Shown: positions 42,435 to 51,501, counted from the first letter of the stretch. The stretch: 64,000 nt of DNA from an uncultured Rikenella sp. (GCF_910577125.1 NZ_CAJTMN010000002.1:13295-77294); one strand, 5' to 3'. Notes: generated by a model from the letters alone, not told the origin. A program made the numbers and translations.

Positions 42435-45168
42435 CCTAACGATATGGCGTGCCGGAGCCGAGTTGTACCACCTCCCGGCCGGTACGAAACTGGAGCTGTC
42501 GCAAAAACTGATGGCCGAACAGACAATCACCTACGACGTGGCCGTCGCCTCGCCGCTTGACCTGCGGGCCGGCGACTATGTCGAATGGCAGGAGGTCCGT
42601 TATTCGCTCTTCGAGGAGCCCGATTACAAGCACACCGCCGGCGTTTACACCTATAACCTCCGTTTCTACGCCCCCTACCACCGCCTCAGCCACATCCTGC
42701 ACAAGGACGAGGGGGCGACCTCGTTCGCCTACTTCGGCAGCGTGCGGGAACATCTGGAGGCCCTGTTGAAGTCCGTTCAGGCGATCGACCCGGAGTTCAA
42801 GCTGGGTACGATCGACGAGAACGGTTCGCAGCTGCTCGAATTTGCCGACACTTACTGCCTCGACGCGCTGACACAGATATGCGAAGCGTTCAAGATGCAG
42901 TGGGAGGTCGAGAACAAGACGATCAACGTCCAGCGCCGCATCGGCGTGGATACCTCCTATCGTTTTGCCTACGGCTGCGGCCAGGGGCTCTACTCCCTGG
43001 ACAAGGCCGGCGTGACCAACGCCAGCGTCGCGACACGCCTGTACGGTCGCGGTGCCGCCCAGAACCTCCCGCCGCGCTATCGAGAAACCGATACTCCGAT
43101 GCCGGACACCCTTGTTTTCGCCGACCGATACCTGGAGAAGAACACCGATAAGTACGGCATTCGCGAAGATATAGCGACGTTTGAGGAGATTTTTCCGCGT
43201 CTGAAGGATGCAACCCTAACTTCCGTGACCGTACCGGACGACGTGAACAAAGCGACCGGATGGTCTGTGCAGGTCTCCCTGCCGTTCGACCTGAACGACT
43301 GTCTGAGCGAAGACGAAGCGCAAATCAAGTTCACTTCCGGCGAACTGACCGGCGAGGGGTTCACGATTTCCCATTACGACCATACAACGGGCTTATTGCA
43401 GTTCAACGTCTCAGAAGACAACGGTTATTCGCTCCCTTCGGCCACCCGCCAGCCGCACGCGGGTGACGGGTACGTGCTGCTAAATATCATTATGCCAGAG
43501 GCGTATGTCCAAGCGGCCGAAGAGGAGTTGCGGGAAGCCACGCAGAAAGAGCTGGAACGACGGTGCGAGAAGCGGTACGCTTATACGCTCGCCGTAGACC
43601 CGCGCTATGTGCGGCAGCACGGCATCCAGCTCCATCCGGGCGACAGCGTTGTGGTCTGTGGGACTCCACAAGCCGCCGGGACTTCGATCCGTGTAACGCA
43701 GATCACCTACCCGCTCTACGACCCGCACCGGCTGGAGATCACCCTGTCCGACACCGTGCTCTATTCCTCCTATGCCGAGAAGATCGAGAACGACATCCGG
43801 GACGTGACCCACGAGGTGAACAACGTCCACCGCGAGTCCCGGACCTTTTCCCGCCGGGCGTGGCGCGACGCCGAAGAGCTGGCCCGGCTGATCGACGCCC
43901 TGCGGACCGAACTGCTGCTGGTGGGCAACTTAGCCGGACAGTTCGCCCTCACCTCCACCTTCGCGGTGAACCAGAACAACACGCGTAATCTATTCAGTGC
44001 GACCGGAGGAACATTGCAGCACGCGGTGTACAAAGGGGCTACGGAGGGGGTCTGGCAGCTCGGCGGGGTGAACCTGACGCTCGAAAGCGACTTGCCCTAC
44101 TACCTGTACGCCCGGTGCAGCCGCACGAGCTCGAACGGCTTTTTCTACGCGACGACCGAAAAGATAGAGCCGGAGGCCGTCGAGGGGTGGTACCACTTTC
44201 CGGTCGGTGTCATCAGTTCTCCATTCGAAGGGGCGCGGGTTTTCAACACCACGTACGGTTTCACCCAGATTTCCGGCGGTTCCGTCACGACGGGTTGCAT
44301 GCGGGACAAGACGGGCCGCCTGGAGATCGACCTCGACAACGGCACGATCACCGGGCCAGTGAAGTTCAACGAGGGTAGCGCCGGGCTGAACGAGGTGAAA
44401 GAGTGGAAAGAGAACTTTACAGCCATTAAAGGCGGTCTGTTATTGACCTCGCTAATTAAGATGTTGACCGACGGTATCGAGACAGGCGGGCTTTCGACCG
44501 GCCGGGACAATGTACTGCTTTGGGGCGGAGGCACTTATGCCGACGCATTGGCGAACCTCGCAAAAATCATCCTGCGCCACGACGGTTCGGGCCAACTGGC
44601 GGGAGGAAAGATATGGTGGAACGCTCAGGGGGATTTGATTTTGAAAGAAGGGGCGGAAATCGGAAAATTCAAAATTGTCAATGGTGGTCTCGATTGGGAA
44701 ACTGGAGGGTTAATAGAAGGAGATATAGTCACTCCGTACGGACATTTCAAAATCAACCCCGATGCTATCGGCCCTATTTTGGAAGTCAGAGGTTCCGGAA
44801 TCAGTACCATGAAGGTTTATGGTGGGTTCCTCCTACAATATGGTTGCATTCAATGTTTTGGTTTGGAATTGCGCTCTGTTTCTCGCGATTACACAATTGA
44901 TGAGTTCGATAGCGTAATTGTGTGCGACAACACCGACAAAATCACGATCACCCTACCGGAGGATCCATACCCTGGGCGAATGATTTATATTCGTCGAAAC
45001 TATTCCGGAGCCGTTGATGTGAAGACTGCCGACGGGTTCCTGATCCGAAAAGGTAGTAGCGAGTTCGCCTCCCACGCCATCGGAGGGGTAGGCTGGACAC
45101 ACGTGTATATCTTTCACTACGAAGGCTATCAAAAATATCGTTGGTTAATGAACCTGATTACGCATTAA
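42427..45168 (+). CDS. Tail tip/hub protein with receptor-binding C-terminus
   Basis: About 913 residues from the ATG at 42427 (MDNLTIWRAGAELYHLPAGT). The N-terminal 380 residues look like a gp27/Tal tail-hub domain (VASPLDLRAGDYVEWQEVRY, then AGVYTYNLRFYAPYHRLSHI). Next come HPGDSVVVCGTPQAAGTSIR and a coiled coil (EKIENDIRDVTHEVNNVHRE). The C-terminal third (GRLEIDLDNGTITGPVKFNE, then GGLLLTSLIKMLTDGIETGG) resembles the shaft part of Bacteroidetes phage tail spikes. It forms the tip of the tail and probably contacts the receptor. Confidence 0.72.
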   Translation: MDNLTIWRAGAELYHLPAGTKLELSQKLMAEQTITYDVAVASPLDLRAGDYVEWQEVRYSLFEEPDYKHTAGVYTYNLRFYAPYHRLSHILHKDEGATSFAYFGSVREHLEALLKSVQAIDPEFKLGTIDENGSQLLEFADTYCLDALTQICEAFKMQWEVENKTINVQRRIGVDTSYRFAYGCGQGLYSLDKAGVTNASVATRLYGRGAAQNLPPRYRETDTPMPDTLVFADRYLEKNTDKYGIREDIATFEEIFPRLKDATLTSVTVPDDVNKATGWSVQVSLPFDLNDCLSEDEAQIKFTSGELTGEGFTISHYDHTTGLLQFNVSEDNGYSLPSATRQPHAGDGYVLLNIIMPEAYVQAAEEELREATQKELERRCEKRYAYTLAVDPRYVRQHGIQLHPGDSVVVCGTPQAAGTSIRVTQITYPLYDPHRLEITLSDTVLYSSYAEKIENDIRDVTHEVNNVHRESRTFSRRAWRDAEELARLIDALRTELLLVGNLAGQFALTSTFAVNQNNTRNLFSATGGTLQHAVYKGATEGVWQLGGVNLTLESDLPYYLYARCSRTSSNGFFYATTEKIEPEAVEGWYHFPVGVISSPFEGARVFNTTYGFTQISGGSVTTGCMRDKTGRLEIDLDNGTITGPVKFNEGSAGLNEVKEWKENFTAIKGGLLLTSLIKMLTDGIETGGLSTGRDNVLLWGGGTYADALANLAKIILRHDGSGQLAGGKIWWNAQGDLILKEGAEIGKFKIVNGGLDWETGGLIEGDIVTPYGHFKINPDAIGPILEVRGSGISTMKVYGGFLLQYGCIQCFGLELRSVSRDYTIDEFDSVIVCDNTDKITITLPEDPYPGRMIYIRRNYSGAVDVKTADGFLIRKGSSEFASHAIGGVGWTHVYIFHYEGYQKYRWLMNLITH

Positions 45169-45180
45169 AAACATTACGAA

Positions 45181-45849
45181 ATGACCATATTTTACAAACC
45201 CACTCAGGGCGACACCGCAGCAACCGTCGCCGAAGGATACGATCGCAATTTCCGAGAGCTCGACGAGGAGAAAGAAACTCTGTCGGGAGCACAGGAGAAA
45301 GCCGATGCCGCACAAAATGCAGCGGTGAGAGAGGCCGCAATAAAAGCGGAAGCCGCCTTGCGTAATGCAAAAGAGTACACCGATGCCCGCGAGGTGGCGA
45401 TCCTTGCATCGGCCGACTCGAAAGACGCCGACACGTTGCAGAGGGCGAAAACCTATGCCGATCAGATCGTGGCTGCATTGGCAGGCAGTGCGCCCGAAAC
45501 GCTCGACACGTTGCAGGAGTTGGCCGCCGCGTTGGGCGACGACCCGAATTTCGCCGCGACTGTCATGCAACTAATTGGCGATCGGGTTAAAACCTCCGAC
45601 TTCACTGCCCATACGGACGATACGGAGAGACACATTACCACCGCCGAACGGTCGGCATGGAATGCCAAACTCAACGCAGGTGACTATACAGCGGCCGATG
45701 TGCGGGCCAAACTGCTGACGGTGGATGGACCGGGGTCGGGCCTCGACGCCGACCTGTGGGATGGAGTCCAGCTGTGGCGGGGCACGAAAGCCCAGTACGC
45801 CGCCCTGTCGGCAAAAGATGCCAATACGCTATACATCGTTACGGATTGA
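45181..45849 (+). CDS. Tail fibre/chaperone-like protein
   Basis: 222 residues. MTIFYKPTQGDTAATVAEGY is followed by an Ala-rich coiled coil (NAKEYTDAREVAILASADSK, KTYADQIVAALAGSAPETLD) and LQELAAALGDDPNFAATVMQ, a motif common in tail fibre stems, including phage pectate-type fibres. The end (LDADLWDGVQLWRGTKAQYA, ALSAKDANTLYIVTD) is the short 'W.GT..EY..l...dp.tlYiv' module of Gram-negative phage fibres. It probably forms a trimeric stem linking the tip to the BACON protein encoded next. Confidence 0.75.
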   Translation: MTIFYKPTQGDTAATVAEGYDRNFRELDEEKETLSGAQEKADAAQNAAVREAAIKAEAALRNAKEYTDAREVAILASADSKDADTLQRAKTYADQIVAALAGSAPETLDTLQELAAALGDDPNFAATVMQLIGDRVKTSDFTAHTDDTERHITTAERSAWNAKLNAGDYTAADVRAKLLTVDGPGSGLDADLWDGVQLWRGTKAQYAALSAKDANTLYIVTD

Positions 45850-45851
45850 CT

Positions 45852-47297
45852 ATGATTGGAACCGGAAATAAAAAAGCCAAATTGTTCCTGGGTGAAAAAC
45901 CTGTCCGGGAAGCCTACCTCGGAACGACGAAAGTCTATCCGAACAGTTCGCTGGCCGTCACCGGGGCGCTTGCTTTCGCGGCGGCCGGCGGCGGGCAGAG
46001 TCTCGCCATTACGGTGGAGTCGGGACAGGCGTGGACGCTCAGCGGAGTGCCGAACGGGTGGTCGGCCTCGGCCACGACGGGGATAGGCCCGGCCTCGGTC
46101 GTAATCACCGCCTCGAACAACACTTCGACGGCAGCCCGGAACGGAACGCTGATAGTGGCGTCGGACGGCCTTTCTGCTTCGTGCTCCCTCTCGCAGGCGG
46201 CCGGAGCGCAGGTCTACGCCGCTCCGGTGGTCTCGCTGGCGGTGGCCGACATTCCGGCTTCGGGCGGCACGGTGTCGTCCGGGACGGTCGGCTACTCGCA
46301 GTCGTGGACGTGGAACGGCGTCGCAGGAAGTGGCGGAACGCTCACCGCGGGCGGAGCGGTCTCCTACTCGGCGGCGGTGTCGGCCGGGAGTCTCAGCACG
46401 ACGGTACGGGCACGAACGGCTGTCGGTACGCTCACGGCGACCGTCGCCATGAACGGACAATCCGGCTCTGCTTCGGCGACGGTCTACCAGGCGGAGAACC
46501 GAATCGAGTCGGGAACGGACGACGATCTGCTGAACAAACGGGCCGTGACCCGGATGGTCATCACGGCCTCGCCGGGATCGATCACGGCAAACGGGGGGAG
46601 TACGACGTTCAAAGCCCAGCTGCAATCCGTATGTACCTACACGAGCGGGGCACAGTCGATCCGGTACGACACGGCGGGGATTCTGGCGCGCAGCTCGTCG
46701 GGGAACTTCTCGGTGTCGTCGCCGGGAACGTTAGAGTCGGACGGCAGAACGTTCAGCTTCACGGTGTCGGCTTCGCAGAATAGCTCGACGAGCTCGCGTT
46801 CGACCACAATCACGATATGCGGAGCGGCAGCTTACGCAACGGATACGAAGACGACGGTATCGGTCTCGCAGACCGGACAGCCCAATACGGCAACCATTAA
46901 ATTCACGGACTTGTCGGGGAACACAATCTCGGAAATCGCGTGTGCTTCGGATGGTTTGTTGATGGCCGAGGTGCCGCTTGCGGCGGCCACACCCCTGGCC
47001 TTAAAACCGATCGGCCGGACGCAATTCTCGTTCCGGGTGGTACCGAGCAATTCGGCTATGGAGTGGATGATGGATGCCGGAAACGGCACCTATTTCGCAA
47101 ACAACTGTGGCTCATTCAGCTGTACGACGGATGGAACGATCTGCTATCCGACGCTGGCGGCAGGCGGTACGCTGCGCTTCACAGGGCAGCAGGAGTTCAC
47201 CGGCATGTTCACCGGAGCGGCAGGAGCGTCGTTTGCGTTCTATGTTCGATACACCAGTGCGTCGGGCAATGCGACGCTGACGGTCAAAGGGACATAG
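45852..47297 (+). CDS. BACON-domain carbohydrate-binding tail protein
   Basis: 481 residues from the ATG at 45852 (MIGTGNKKAKLFLGEKPVRE, then YLGTTKVYPNSSLAV). Residues about 35-115 are a BACON domain: FAAAGGGQSLAITVESGQAW then WSASATTGIGPASVVITASN and GTLIVASDGLSASCSLSQAA. Two or three further Ig-like beta repeats follow, then a C-terminal domain (MFTGAAGASFAFYVRYTSAS). BACON modules bind mucin or glycans, and their presence on tails is known in gut Bacteroidetes phages. Probable receptor or mucus adhesin. It ends the late operon, followed by a strong terminator. Confidence 0.78.
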   Translation: MIGTGNKKAKLFLGEKPVREAYLGTTKVYPNSSLAVTGALAFAAAGGGQSLAITVESGQAWTLSGVPNGWSASATTGIGPASVVITASNNTSTAARNGTLIVASDGLSASCSLSQAAGAQVYAAPVVSLAVADIPASGGTVSSGTVGYSQSWTWNGVAGSGGTLTAGGAVSYSAAVSAGSLSTTVRARTAVGTLTATVAMNGQSGSASATVYQAENRIESGTDDDLLNKRAVTRMVITASPGSITANGGSTTFKAQLQSVCTYTSGAQSIRYDTAGILARSSSGNFSVSSPGTLESDGRTFSFTVSASQNSSTSSRSTTITICGAAAYATDTKTTVSVSQTGQPNTATIKFTDLSGNTISEIACASDGLLMAEVPLAAATPLALKPIGRTQFSFRVVPSNSAMEWMMDAGNGTYFANNCGSFSCTTDGTICYPTLAAGGTLRFTGQQEFTGMFTGAAGASFAFYVRYTSASGNATLTVKGT

Positions 47298-47321
47298 CAG
47301 AGCGGTTCTCGATCTATGACG

Positions 47322-47379
47322 AGCGGGGATTCCGGAACTCGAAATATAAGTTTCGAGTCCTGAAATCCCCGCTTTTTTA
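47322..47379 (+). terminator. Terminator of the late tail operon
   Basis: AGCGGGGATT and GGAACTCGAAA pair with TTTCGAGT and AATCCCCGCT across a TATAAG loop, then a run of seven T. Confidence 0.9.
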
Positions 47380-47477
47380 TTGCCCGCGCTTGGATCGGGA
47401 AAAATTTATCTGAAATTCTCTATATCTTTGAACAGTTTGTGAGGTTGGGGCGGATGGTCGGATTTTCAATATAGCAT

Positions 47478-48530
47478 GTGATGACAGATTTCAGAAAACA
47501 ATTCCAGAACTTAATAGAAAATACCCATATTTTCGATAAGTCAGCCGTTAGCTTGGCGGCATGGAATAACATTTATAACTTGGTGCGTTCCAATATCCCA
47601 GAGAAACTTTTTCGGTATCGCGGCATAAATCCTTATTCTTTGCAAGATGTCGAAACAGAGACCATCTCGCTGTGTCACGCTGGGATGTTCCCGGATAAAT
47701 ACGATTCCTATCTGTATGTGGATCGAAATAAAATCAGGAGCGACTTACAAAACGCATTACGGGATGCTTTGCGTATCGTTTGTGTACAGATCGCTCGAAA
47801 CTCTCCCGACATAAAAGCGGAAAAGGCTTCGCAGATATGCTATTATAAAGCGCTGGGATATACCGAAGATCAGATTATCGATAAAATTCTCGATGAGGAA
47901 TATCCGGACTTCATCGAGCAAATTGAATCGGCTGTAAAGGGTCAGGAGTCACGTTTCCGTAATCCTCGCAACAGTGCCAAAATAGGTTGTTTTACCGAGA
48001 GTGTCCAGTCCAAGTATATGTGGGATCGCTATGGAGACGGGTATAAGGGGTTTGCGCTGGAATACGATTTCAGAGAATGTATTCCGGAATATAACAAACA
48101 GGGCTTGAATGTCAATCTGTTTCCGGTTATCTATGCCGACCTGAGACCTGATGTTACGTTGGATGAAGGGAATATTTATGTCTACGAATATTTCAAACAA
48201 ATCGGAAATAAAAACATGCTGAACTATCTAAGCTTCCGGCTGCAGATAGATCAGGTTTATTGGTATCGGGCCTATTTGTACAAAGACCGAGAAGAATACG
48301 AGCACGAACGCGAGTGGAGGATGCTCTACTACAATCTCGACAACGAAGATAACTATGAGTCGATACCAGACATGGAATGTTTGAAGGCGATATATTACGG
48401 CCCTGACATCCCTTCAAAAGATAAAGACAAACTGCATAAAATAGCTGTCAAAAGGAAGTTAAAAGAACATCAAGTTAGTCTGGATACGGAAAGTCGTAAC
48501 TACGATTTAAAAATAACGTCTTTCAAATAA
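47478..48530 (+). CDS. DUF2971 family cargo protein
   Basis: 350 residues (MMTDFRKQFQNLIENTHIFD). IPEKLFRYRGINPYSLQDVE then FPDKYDSYLYVDRNKIRSDL, KIGCFTESVQSKYMWDRYGD and GYKGFALEYDF, then EEYEHEREWRMLYYNLDNED are the motif order of DUF2971: an LYRY/FRYR start, C-F-s-e, MW..YG..hkG..i.ydf, and K...(W/E)..E.E.R. It sits alone between the tail terminator and the right phage end, the position of Mu's accessory mom region. Its base composition is visibly more A/T-rich than the phage core, suggesting recent acquisition. DUF2971 has no firm function; a defence or host-modulation role is only a guess. Confidence 0.85.
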   Translation: MMTDFRKQFQNLIENTHIFDKSAVSLAAWNNIYNLVRSNIPEKLFRYRGINPYSLQDVETETISLCHAGMFPDKYDSYLYVDRNKIRSDLQNALRDALRIVCVQIARNSPDIKAEKASQICYYKALGYTEDQIIDKILDEEYPDFIEQIESAVKGQESRFRNPRNSAKIGCFTESVQSKYMWDRYGDGYKGFALEYDFRECIPEYNKQGLNVNLFPVIYADLRPDVTLDEGNIYVYEYFKQIGNKNMLNYLSFRLQIDQVYWYRAYLYKDREEYEHEREWRMLYYNLDNEDNYESIPDMECLKAIYYGPDIPSKDKDKLHKIAVKRKLKEHQVSLDTESRNYDLKITSFK

Positions 48531-48544
48531 TCCGCGAAGTTTTT

Positions 48545-48591
48545 GTACTTTTCGTTCCGAAAAATCAGCACTTTTCGTTTTGCCGATTATA
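48545..48591. repeat. Prophage right end with two transposase-site-like motifs
   Basis: Inverted copies of the left-end motif: GTACTTTTCGTT at 48545-48556 and GCACTTTTCGTT at 48568-48579. The outer copy ends 12 bp from the tip, exactly as at the left end. Confidence 0.82.
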
Positions 48592-48595
48592 CGAC
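48592..48595. repeat. Target-site duplication, right copy (CGAC)
   Basis: Matches 17049-17052. On the cas3 coding strand it reads GTCG. Confidence 0.9.
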
Positions 48596-49139
48596 AATAA
48601 GCCACCGCCATCTCGTATCCCTCCCGCGCCTGTTCCAACGAGTACGGAGTCCGTGCCGCCTCCGGCCCAATCAGACCGACCTCGCGCATAATCCCGCACG
48701 CCTCCGCACGCCAGGTGTCAAATCCGGCGCTATGTATCTCGAACGACTTTTCATTGCCGTCCAAATCCAGCAGCCCCAACTCCCGCGCATCCTTCTTGAC
48801 CGATTTATGGTGCGCCGCCACCATCTCGACCACCGGGCCCCGCCACGCCTCGGGCAATAACGGCAGAAAAAAGAGCGAAGCGATCTCGTGCCGGAAAATC
48901 GTCCCCTCCGGCCTCGTCCCCCGCAGCCGCCGCTGGAAAACCGGCGACGCTTTTCCCACATCGTGCAGCAGCGCTCCCGCCGCAGCCACCTCCTCGTCGA
49001 CCCCTGTCGCCGCTGCCACCCGGCGGGCAAAAAGAGCCGTCTGCCGCAAATGATCGGTCAGCGGCAACCCCTGCCCCTCGCCCGGCCGTGGCGTTTTCGC
49101 CCAGATATGATCGTATGCCCCCATGATCCGCACCGGCCG

Positions 49140-49718
49140 CTAATCCACATCATACGTCGGCGCCTGTATCGGATTGCCGGCCACCTCCAGCCGGCCGTAC
49201 ATCATTTCGTGCGCCTCGCTGAAACGGTTGAATCCCACCGGAAAGACTCCCCGTTCCCCTTTCTCGCCGAACCGCAGCTCGTAGCCCGGCAAAGCGTCGA
49301 ACTCCGCGGGCGACATCATCCGCACCTCCCGTTCCGGCAGCAGGATATCCTCGTTCCGACAGAGGCAGATATGCTGTTCCGCCGCCCGTTCCGCCTCTCC
49401 GGCCGAAGCGAAAGCCAGCGTCAGAACCGGCGACTGCAAGACACCCCGATTCAGGATCGACCGCGGCCGCGCCATCCGCTTCTGCTTCGGAAAGTGCTCC
49501 CACCCCCGCGGCTGAATCTGCTCCTGCTGCACGCTGAACCCCGCATAGGTCAGTTTATGCCGCAGAATCGCATCGACCTCCAGCCGCTGCCGGATCCCCT
49601 CCACAATCGACGGCGTCAGAAACTGCTGGCTGTACGTCTTGGAGTCGCGCACCGCAAACCACGGCTTGATAAAACCGAACGTCCCCCGATAAGTCACCGT
49701 ATAATACGACTGTTCCAT
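49140..49718 (-). CDS. cas5: Cas5 subunit of type I-B Cascade
   Basis: 192 residues from the ATG at 49718 (MEQSYYTVTYRGTFGFIKPW); AGGGGA lies six bases upstream, and another ATG two codons earlier is too close to it. The N-terminal RAMP strand and aromatic-rich FGFIKPWFAVRDSKTYSQQF match the short Cas5 of type I-B. EDILLPEREVRMMSPAEFD is in the C-terminal half. Cas5 caps the 5' handle of the crRNA and contacts Cas8. It lies between cas6 and cas3, an intact reading frame on the promoter side of the prophage. Confidence 0.87.
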   Translation of the reverse strand: MEQSYYTVTYRGTFGFIKPWFAVRDSKTYSQQFLTPSIVEGIRQRLEVDAILRHKLTYAGFSVQQEQIQPRGWEHFPKQKRMARPRSILNRGVLQSPVLTLAFASAGEAERAAEQHICLCRNEDILLPEREVRMMSPAEFDALPGYELRFGEKGERGVFPVGFNRFSEAHEMMYGRLEVAGNPIQAPTYDVD

Positions 49719-49737
49719 AACCATTCCCCTGAACAAA

Positions 49738-50538
49738 TTACATCGCGCCGATAAACCCGAAGCCCAATGACCCCTTCTCGCCCAACCCGCAATCGCCGGC
49801 CAGGTCGAGCAGCTCCGGCGAACACCTCAACCGGAAGGCATAGCTATACCCGACGACTCCGGTCTCCTGCGGCGTAAACCGTTTAATCGCAATCCTTTTC
49901 TTTCGCACCGCGCCGCACACCTCGAAATCGAAATCCATCGCCCCTTCGTAGTCCTTGCCGTAGAAAAAGCGGTATTTCTGACAGAGGTTGTTCCTCAACG
50001 CCTCGGCCATCCCCTCCGCCTCCGGAGCGAGGTAATCCGCATGCCCCGTCTGCGGATTCTTCCGCGAGACGCACACCGGCGACAACGTCCGGAACACCCC
50101 TTCGGCCCACCCCTCGTCGCTCACAGCCACCGTTTGAGACAAGGGCGGCAGAATCGTCAGGTCGGTCACCCGGAAAGCGACACCCGACACCCGGTCGCCC
50201 ACCTCCAGCACCTGATCGGCAAAAGCCCCTTTGACGAAAGCCGCCGTACTGCGCTCCGGCAGGAAAGAGAGGTAAAACGTCGCCCGGTCTCCCTCGATAT
50301 GCAACCGATCCGCCTCCACCGAGAACCGGGGAGTCCGGATATTCGAAAAGCAGAACAACTTCATCCGCTTTCCACCCCGCTCGTCGTCCGTAAAGCCATT
50401 GTCGTGCAGCCACGCCGCATATTCGGCATCGCTCCGGCTCATACACCGGTAGAGAGCCGCCGCCAGCTCATACTGATAATTGAGCGGCAGCACCCGCCCC
50501 GACGCCCGGTCTATCCGCAGCTCTATCCTGAAACGCAT
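49738..50538 (-). CDS. cas6: Cas6 crRNA-processing endoribonuclease
   Basis: 266 residues. The N-terminus MRFRIELRIDRASGRVLPLN then YQYELAAALYRCM is the Cas6 ferredoxin-like fold with a His-less start typical of type I-B forms. The C-terminus has the diagnostic glycine-rich loop CGLGEKGSLGFGFIGAM. Cas6 cuts the long array transcript inside each repeat and leaves the ATTGAAAT handle. It is the first gene of the cas operon; the promoter should lie in 50539-50589. Since it precedes the break in cas3, processing genes should still be transcribed. Confidence 0.95.
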   Translation of the reverse strand: MRFRIELRIDRASGRVLPLNYQYELAAALYRCMSRSDAEYAAWLHDNGFTDDERGGKRMKLFCFSNIRTPRFSVEADRLHIEGDRATFYLSFLPERSTAAFVKGAFADQVLEVGDRVSGVAFRVTDLTILPPLSQTVAVSDEGWAEGVFRTLSPVCVSRKNPQTGHADYLAPEAEGMAEALRNNLCQKYRFFYGKDYEGAMDFDFEVCGAVRKKRIAIKRFTPQETGVVGYSYAFRLRCSPELLDLAGDCGLGEKGSLGFGFIGAM

Positions 50539-50589
50539 AATCCAAAAGATTTATCCAAAAATACGTTTTTCAAACCGAAAAACAAGCAC

Positions 50590-51501
50590 CTATTTTCGAT
50601 TTTTCCCGTTTTTGAGAATCACGACCACCACCGACCCGATAATCAGCGTCAGCCCCAGCGCCCCTTTCCATCCGAACGGCTCCGCAAACCAGAAAACACC
50701 CACCAGAACAGCCACCAGCGGCTCCAGCGAACCCAGCACCGAAACGATCGTCGACCCCACCCGCTCCACCGCCATCACCAGCATCAGGTCCGAAATCACC
50801 GTCGAGACCAACGCCAGCACCAGAAGGTTGACCGCCGTCCTACCGTCCCGCACCAGCTCGATTCCGGTCGTCATCTCGGCATGCGTGGCAAACATCAGCG
50901 CCCCCGCAAACAAGACATAAAAGGTCAGCGGAATCGGATCCATCCGTCCGACCCCCGACTTATTGACCCCGACAATGTAGATCGAGTAGGTCACCACCGT
51001 CAGCAACACCGTCGCAATCCCCTCGTAGCTAACCGCCCCGCTCGTCCAGTTGAGCAACGCCACACCGATGATCGACACCACCGCCGCACCGAAAATCCAG
51101 ATCGACTTCGGTTCGTGGTAGAAAGTCACCATAATGAGCGTCACCAGCACCGGATAGAGGAAATGGATCGTCGTCGCCACCCCACTGGGAATCAAACTGT
51201 ACGACTCCAACAGCCACATCGAGGTAGCGGCATAGAACCATCCGAGCACCACCAGCTTCGTCCCCTGCCGGAAATCGATCCGGAAACTCTTTCCCCGCAT
51301 CACTCCAATCAGGCCGATCAAAATCGTCGCCAGCCCGAAACGGTAAAACAAAATCGACGGCCCGGACATCGTTCCTGCCGACAAAATCGGAATGGTAAAC
51401 AACGGTATCAGCCCGAACGTCGCGGACGAGATCAGCGCATAGGCAATCCCCTGCCTCTTTCGTGCGGCCTCCTGCCGCGGTGTAACGATTCTCTTTTTCA
51501 T
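50590..51501 (-). CDS. DMT-superfamily (EamA) transporter
   Basis: 303 residues with ten predicted membrane helices (IAYALISSATFGLIPLFTIP at the start, GALGLTLIIGSVVVVIL at the end) and two EamA repeats. WLLESYSLIPSGVATTIHFL then YPVLVTLIMV and GSLEPLVAVLVGVFWFAEPF are the family's paired motifs. It probably exports small metabolites or amino acids; substrate unknown. The gene is 51 bp upstream of cas6 on the same strand, so read-through into the cas operon is possible. It is divergent from the hemerythrin gene. Confidence 0.92.
   Translation of the reverse strand: MKKRIVTPRQEAARKRQGIAYALISSATFGLIPLFTIPILSAGTMSGPSILFYRFGLATILIGLIGVMRGKSFRIDFRQGTKLVVLGWFYAATSMWLLESYSLIPSGVATTIHFLYPVLVTLIMVTFYHEPKSIWIFGAAVVSIIGVALLNWTSGAVSYEGIATVLLTVVTYSIYIVGVNKSGVGRMDPIPLTFYVLFAGALMFATHAEMTTGIELVRDGRTAVNLLVLALVSTVISDLMLVMAVERVGSTIVSVLGSLEPLVAVLVGVFWFAEPFGWKGALGLTLIIGSVVVVILKNGKNRK

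Larger units (their letters stand above)
17053..48591. mobile_element. Mu-like transposable prophage inserted in cas3
   Basis: 31,539 bp. The tips read TAAGGGGGGAAAAACG at the left and, as the reverse complement, TATAATCGGCAAAACG at the right, with 4-bp CGAC duplications outside. Both ends carry inverted copies of a 12-bp motif AACGAAAAGTAC. The content is that of transposable phages: C-type repressor, MuA DDE transposase, MuB ATPase, GemA, terminase, gp36, DUF935 portal with MuF, gpG, protease/scaffold, capsid and a long-tail module with a 1648-residue tape measure. No integrase was seen. All core genes look intact, so an inducible phage is plausible. Confidence 0.96.
48507..49133 (-). pseudogene. 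cas3: cas3, 5' part: HD nuclease domain, cut by the prophage
   Basis: The ORF starts at 49133 (MRIMGAYDHIWAKTPRPGEG). The chromosomal part (49133-48592) encodes the HD domain: LTDHLRQTALFARRVAAATG, GALLHDVGKASPVFQRRL with the HD pair, FRHEIASLF, MVAAHHKSVKKDAREL. Residue 180 is the Cys of AYC. From there the frame runs into the phage end and adds about 28 foreign residues (IIGKTKSADFSERKVQKLRG then LFERRYF) before a stop at 48507. The result is a free-standing HD protein of 208 residues, similar in form to the Cas3'' nuclease of split systems. The helicase half lies at 15392-17052. It follows cas5 by 6 bp. Confidence 0.95.
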
